Of a stretch of 64,000 bases of DNA, positions 59,706 through 64,000 are shown piece after piece. The notes under the pieces are model-generated. The model was not told the DNA's origin. It made no database searches and was given only the letters and a program-made list of their open reading frames with translations. The translations under genes were made by a program, and so were the position numbers. Source of the stretch: Steromphala cineraria (Eukaryota > Mollusca > Gastropoda > Trochida > Trochidae); assembly GCA_916613615.1 (NCBI GenBank), contig OU744720.1, forward strand, positions 74,799,338 to 74,863,337, written 5' to 3'. Each line of letters begins with the position of its first letter. Within the stretch, counting starts at the first letter, position 1.

Positions 59706-62560
59706 TCAGATTCCGGCAGCTATTTGTTTGTTTATTTTATCCATCATTTGTCTGTCCAACAGTCCCCGCCTGTACTGCACAACAATATAGGACACAACCC
59801 CAATGACAAACCACACAGCCTCAAACACATAAAACTGTCTCTCCTCTGCATCTGGAGTGATGTCGCACCTGTAATGAGAAGAAACATACACTTACCGATA
59901 ATAGGTGGATATAATTGCAATTCAGAGTGTGCAATACAATTATTGCAATATTATTTTCATTGAGCAATATATCACAAAATATTAGTAGTAATAATTACAA
60001 CATACTTGTGCCAACTAACTTCCAGTACACCAATAGGACTGATTTATACCCCTAAATGTCGATGAGGTGCCTTGCCAAAAGACAAAACATATTATGAAAA
60101 TCAGGTCACAAATATTTGGTGTCTTCATTGGGATCTGAACTCAGGCCTTTGGCGTGAGAAACCAACATGCTTACCACAACACCACTGTGCTCCACAAAAT
60201 ACACTATATAATTTTAATAATATTATTATGTTCATAAATTTCAAACCATATAATACCTGAATTAGATCTTTTTAGAAGTTTCTGTATGATTTATTGAATT
60301 TTCAAGTTAATCTAATCTTTCAATATTTCTGGTAAAATATAATATCTTACCCTTTATACATCATTTTATCACCATCACATTTGATAAGCATCTTGTAGCC
60401 TGTTTCTTCACAAAAATGCCTTTCTTCTTTCTGTGAATGAAATGATAAGGATAAAGATTACTATTTTTTCTGAGACAAATTACACATCATTATGTTTATA
60501 TTTAAGGATTTCATAATTATCTATTGTTATGTCACACAAATATTCTTAAAAAAATTAAATCAATATTTGTTTTTGCATACTTTGAGTTTTAATTCAAAGA
60601 TTTTCTTTATCCTTCTTCAACTGAAATTAAATCAAAATAAAATGTTTTGAAATAAATTAGAATTGTACCTTAAGAATTCACCGCTATTTTACTTACAAGT
60701 TCAATAAATTTTCTTTTTGTTAAAGACATGCTTGAGTTTTAATTAAACCATTTTCTTTATCCCTCCTAAACTGAAATTAAATTGTACCTACAGAATTCAC
60801 CAATATTGATTGTACTTACAAGTTCTTGTCTGCTGCAGCGTTTGCAGGTATCGACAACTATATATTTGTTTGACTTGCAGGTTTCGTTGGAATTGGCTAA
60901 ATGAGAAAAGATGAAAAACAACATTAGTTAGAACATCAAACAAACATGCATAGAACGTTAGATTGGTGCTTTATTCATTTGAAATTTGCACACTAAAAAA
61001 TATGTTATCAATTTCAATCAGCTTTTTTTCACTCCTTGATCTTTCTTGGGCAGCACAATAATTAACATAAGCCTTTCAAATAAATGACAGATAGGAACGA
61101 GACTCAATCTCAGAATACTTTTTTTTATAATTTCATGTAGGGTTTCCTTCTCTCAAATTTTAAATCATCATTTATTTTCAATACATGTAAGTTACAAGAT
61201 CATTATTTGATTTCAGTTTTCTTACCTATTGCTTGAACTATTGCCTCTTTGAGTTTGTGCTGATAAGACCATCGACTCTCGACAATAAGAGTGATTATTG
61301 ACAAGCTGAAATGAAAATGTTTTGCAAATGTCATATTTCCATAGATACAAATTTGCCCTTACGCTAGACAAACTAACCCTAAAAGATTGTCAAAATGAAT
61401 CCACGGGTTGAAAATAAAGTCAACAATTATCTAAGGGCTAAAGATCACAGTCTTACATAAAGCCAAACGATAAAAAAGAAATGGACACAATTTATTAGAG
61501 CTCGGTAATTTCGGTCCCGCCAACTTAAGTCAATAAATTTCAGGACTATGTTTGACATCTGTTTCAAATTAGCATTTTTTGGGCTTCCAGCAGATTTCTT
61601 GTGTGCTGTTTCTAACTGTGATTATATCACTTCAACATCCACGAACCCAAATTTTATCACTTCTCGATTTTGGTTCAAAGATTTTTCAACAAAATAAAAA
61701 CTGGGCTTGATTTTTTTTAATTTGTCCAATTAACACCTTTAATGAGCCTTTCATTAAGATAGCGTAATTATCTGCTGGGAAAACCCCACCTGGGTAAGGG
61801 GCAATAACACTCGCGCGGGTGTGACGTAATAAACAGACTACACAGATTAACATATCATTATATCAACAGTTTTATTTTATTATACTGCCTAAATAATTGT
61901 TTATTTACCATTGATGTGGATATCTTTTTTACACCAATTGCTTAGTAGTGTTACATCATCAAATGATTTATCTAACGGAGTAGAAAACATTTTCTGAAAA
62001 TCGTTCATTATTGTTTTTGTTTACTGTGGTATTGTTACGATAGAATAGGATGTATAGATAATGAGGCTGATTCTGTTTATGATTTCACAAAAAGGGGGTG
62101 TGACCAGTGATGGGCAGTCATGCATTCACTGCTTTGTGTCCAGATAGGGCTTAGCGGTCCATCAAAAGTGGCATTCTAAAACAGCTTTCATTACCAATCT
62201 GAACATATTTGAGTAGCAACCTTTGACGCAATATACAATATTGTAATCAGCCTTAATATATTTCAAAACAAATAGTGAAAATTTCAAATATGTTTGTGGT
62301 TATCACTTATGTGAACTTCCAGGCTTCTCGATCTCTAAACCAATGAGTTATTTAATTAAAATAAAATTAGCATCAAAGGATTTTATGAGCTGAGTAATCT
62401 CTTCAGAGAGAAATCCCAGTATCAATCAATCAAGAGTACTATTCTGGGGTGGTGAGCATACTTACCATATCAAAAAAATAACCGCAATCACCATGCGTTT
62501 CTTTGAGCAGAATTCTATCATGCTTTTATCTGGTACTGCCGAATTTTTATCGCCTTCCAT
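59706..62560 (-). CDS. JTB: JTB (jumping translocation breakpoint) protein, 5 exons
   Basis: Small membrane protein associated in vertebrates with cytokinesis and mitochondria. Minus-strand exons: 62466-62560, 61226-61305, 60820-60896, 60351-60430, 59706-59868; 495 nt, 164 aa, phases all consistent. Charged N-terminus (1-22), hydrophobic segment about 23-40, a lumenal/extracellular domain with exactly six cysteines (65, 76, 79, 91, 102, 112) as in human JTB, an N-glycosylation site N62-E-T, a transmembrane helix about 123-142, and the tail RRGLLDRQMMDKINKQI, matching human RQLDRKALEKVRKQI. Human JTB has a cleaved signal peptide; here 22 residues precede the first hydrophobic stretch, so it may be a signal anchor, or Met14/Met23 may start. 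An upstream ATG at 62567 opens a 7-codon frame that overlaps the start out of frame. Confidence 0.93.
60062..60192 (-). mobile_element. tRNA-related SINE fragment in JTB intron 4
   Basis: The reverse complement starts GGAGCACAGTGGTGTTGTGG, has a B-box-like GAGTTCAGATCCC and continues with GAAGACACCAAATATTTGTG. It differs from the SINE at 21220, so it is a second family. Boundaries are approximate. Confidence 0.55.
61306..62465. other. JTB: JTB intron 1
   Basis: AT-rich, no coding sequence or clear mobile element recognised. Confidence 0.5.
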
Positions 62561-62591
62561 GAACCATGACAAACAATCCACAACACAGCAA

Positions 62592-62599
62592 TGACGTCA
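62592..62599. promoter_or_regulatory. JTB: CRE palindrome upstream of JTB
   Basis: TGACGTCA, 32 bp before the JTB start codon; the same octamer occurs upstream of CEP120. It fits a CREB/ATF site in a proximal promoter or 5' UTR. Confidence 0.5.
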
Positions 62600-64000
62600 A
62601 CGATATCTATGTGTTCAGTCGACTTGAACCGGTTTCTTCTTCATACATGAGTATGAGAAAACAATATTATACATTATTGCCAAAATGTATAGAAAAAAAT
62701 CTAGGTGCAATCAAAAAGCAGCTAAGTCAGAGGTAGGATAAAGGCAGCTAGAACAACAAATATTACAGAAGTCCAGCTTGGCGAATGTTTGAGCGGAAGC
62801 GGAAATGAATGTTAGGTGATTGTAGCAGTCGCACAACTACTTGTGAAAAGTAAAAGTGATGTAGAGAGACGAGTCTCTGCTTTAAGCTTTTACTTTGCAC
62901 AGAATCACTGAATGGTTACATTTCAAATGACCCACAATATTAATCCAAACCGGTATATATTCAAAGCAAGCCTAGACAAATACTTTGTTTTAACTTATTA
63001 ATATAAATTAAAGCCCAACAATTTACTTTTTATGGACTATCGCAGTGATGACAAATAAGATAAAGAATCAATCTCATCATTGGTTTATTAAAGAACCTAG
63101 ATACGCAATTCATAAGTTTTATGATTCTAGGCTTTTAATGATACTGAATGCAAAAACTTTGTGGACGAATTGATTTTCCGTTTGAAAATAGTCATTTCTA
63201 AGGATAAACTCATCAATATCAATCGTTTAATCCAAATCAATTTCTTCCTTATGGAGATTTGGATGCTTTGATTAGGATAAAGGCGTAAATTAAAAAAAAC
63301 AATAAACTCCTTGTCTTCTTAATTAAGAGATCTCAATCTTATAATCACAAAAAGTATTTCCAAAACATTCTGTACATGACAAATGCAATAAACGTATTGC
63401 CCAGTGCTGTATGTATAAGTTGATATATTTCGTATTTTGTTTTACAAATTGCTATATATAGCTGAAATGGGACAGGCTTAAGTTCAAATTGATAATCTTT
63501 AATCGAAAAAAATTCTGAAGCGGCATGTCATGAACGTTACCAATGCATCATGAACTGGACATTAACTTTTACGACATTTCGATTTTATGTGATTTATTAT
63601 TCTCAAGGTGTTCAATAAAGAAATATATTATTTTTCATGATTTCAAAATTTCATGTATCCTGAATTCTTTCGAATTTTTATTGTCCAATTTATTCCCACC
63701 CCAACTCTCTAAAAGTTTATGCATCTTCATATCATCAATGGAAAGCTTAATCAGTTGATAGTATGAAGTGAACATCAAACTATCAATAAACAAAAAAGGT
63801 TTGTTTTGGTCATAATTCAAGTTCACATTTTAAATATACTTCCGCTTATTGACATAGAAGACTGAACGTCAGTTGGTAGATCATTTGTACCAAATGTTAA
63901 AAAAGTAACAACAATACGCCACTTTTACCTGATCCTAAATCAGACGCGATGCGGTGTTTTCGAAAATCAAACCAGTTCGTAGACGCGGTGATTTCGTAGA
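62600..64000. other. Intergenic DNA, no gene recognised
   Basis: AT-rich sequence with only short unsupported frames. It probably includes the remaining JTB promoter. Confidence 0.5.

Overview
The window is animal nuclear DNA, most likely from a bivalve mollusc. Genes are split into many short exons with GT/AG introns. Introns and intergenic DNA are AT-rich and packed with repeats of a style typical of oysters, scallops and clams: inverted ends, a (CCGT/ACGG)n microsatellite and a tandem core of about 145-290 bp (pearl-type, possibly Helentron-related). The organism is inferred from repeat style and protein divergence; no search was run.

Layout. (1) 905-1944, minus: the first three coding exons of a casein kinase 1 gamma gene, which runs off the left edge. 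(2) 2785-19616, plus: a complete CEP120 gene in 22 coding exons (1021 aa) that joins in phase throughout. The two genes are head to head about 840 bp apart. From memory, human CEP120 and CSNK1G3 are also divergent neighbours, so this looks like old microsynteny. CEP120 intron 6 holds a three-layer nest: a Ty1/copia relic inside one pearl-type element, with part of another inside the copia. (3) 19617-30770: CEP120 3' end, a tRNA-type SINE split by a DNA element, AT-rich DNA, and a 4.4 kb pearl-type element carrying a foldback MITE. (4) 30786-52632, plus: a 13-exon gene for a 992 aa TPR protein resembling TTC24, with a long acidic low-complexity tail, several tyrosine motifs and a C-terminal CVIS CaaX box. 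Its introns hold most of the MITEs and minisatellites, including an array that copies its own exon 8 splice donor. (5) 52633-59640: intergenic nested repeats. (6) 59706-62560, minus: a complete five-exon JTB gene (164 aa). (7) 62561-64000: no gene recognised.

The genes are not an operon. CEP120 acts in centriole assembly, CK1 gamma in membrane-proximal signalling, and JTB is a small membrane protein linked to cytokinesis. The TPR protein has no firm function; its tail suggests a lipid-anchored signalling scaffold, which is inference. The most useful new observations are the CaaX/tyrosine-motif tail, the splice-donor minisatellite, several MITE families with 9-10 bp target duplications readable in the sequence, two TTAA-type MITEs that share one target site, and the set of unrelated repeat families with the same arm-microsatellite-core plan.
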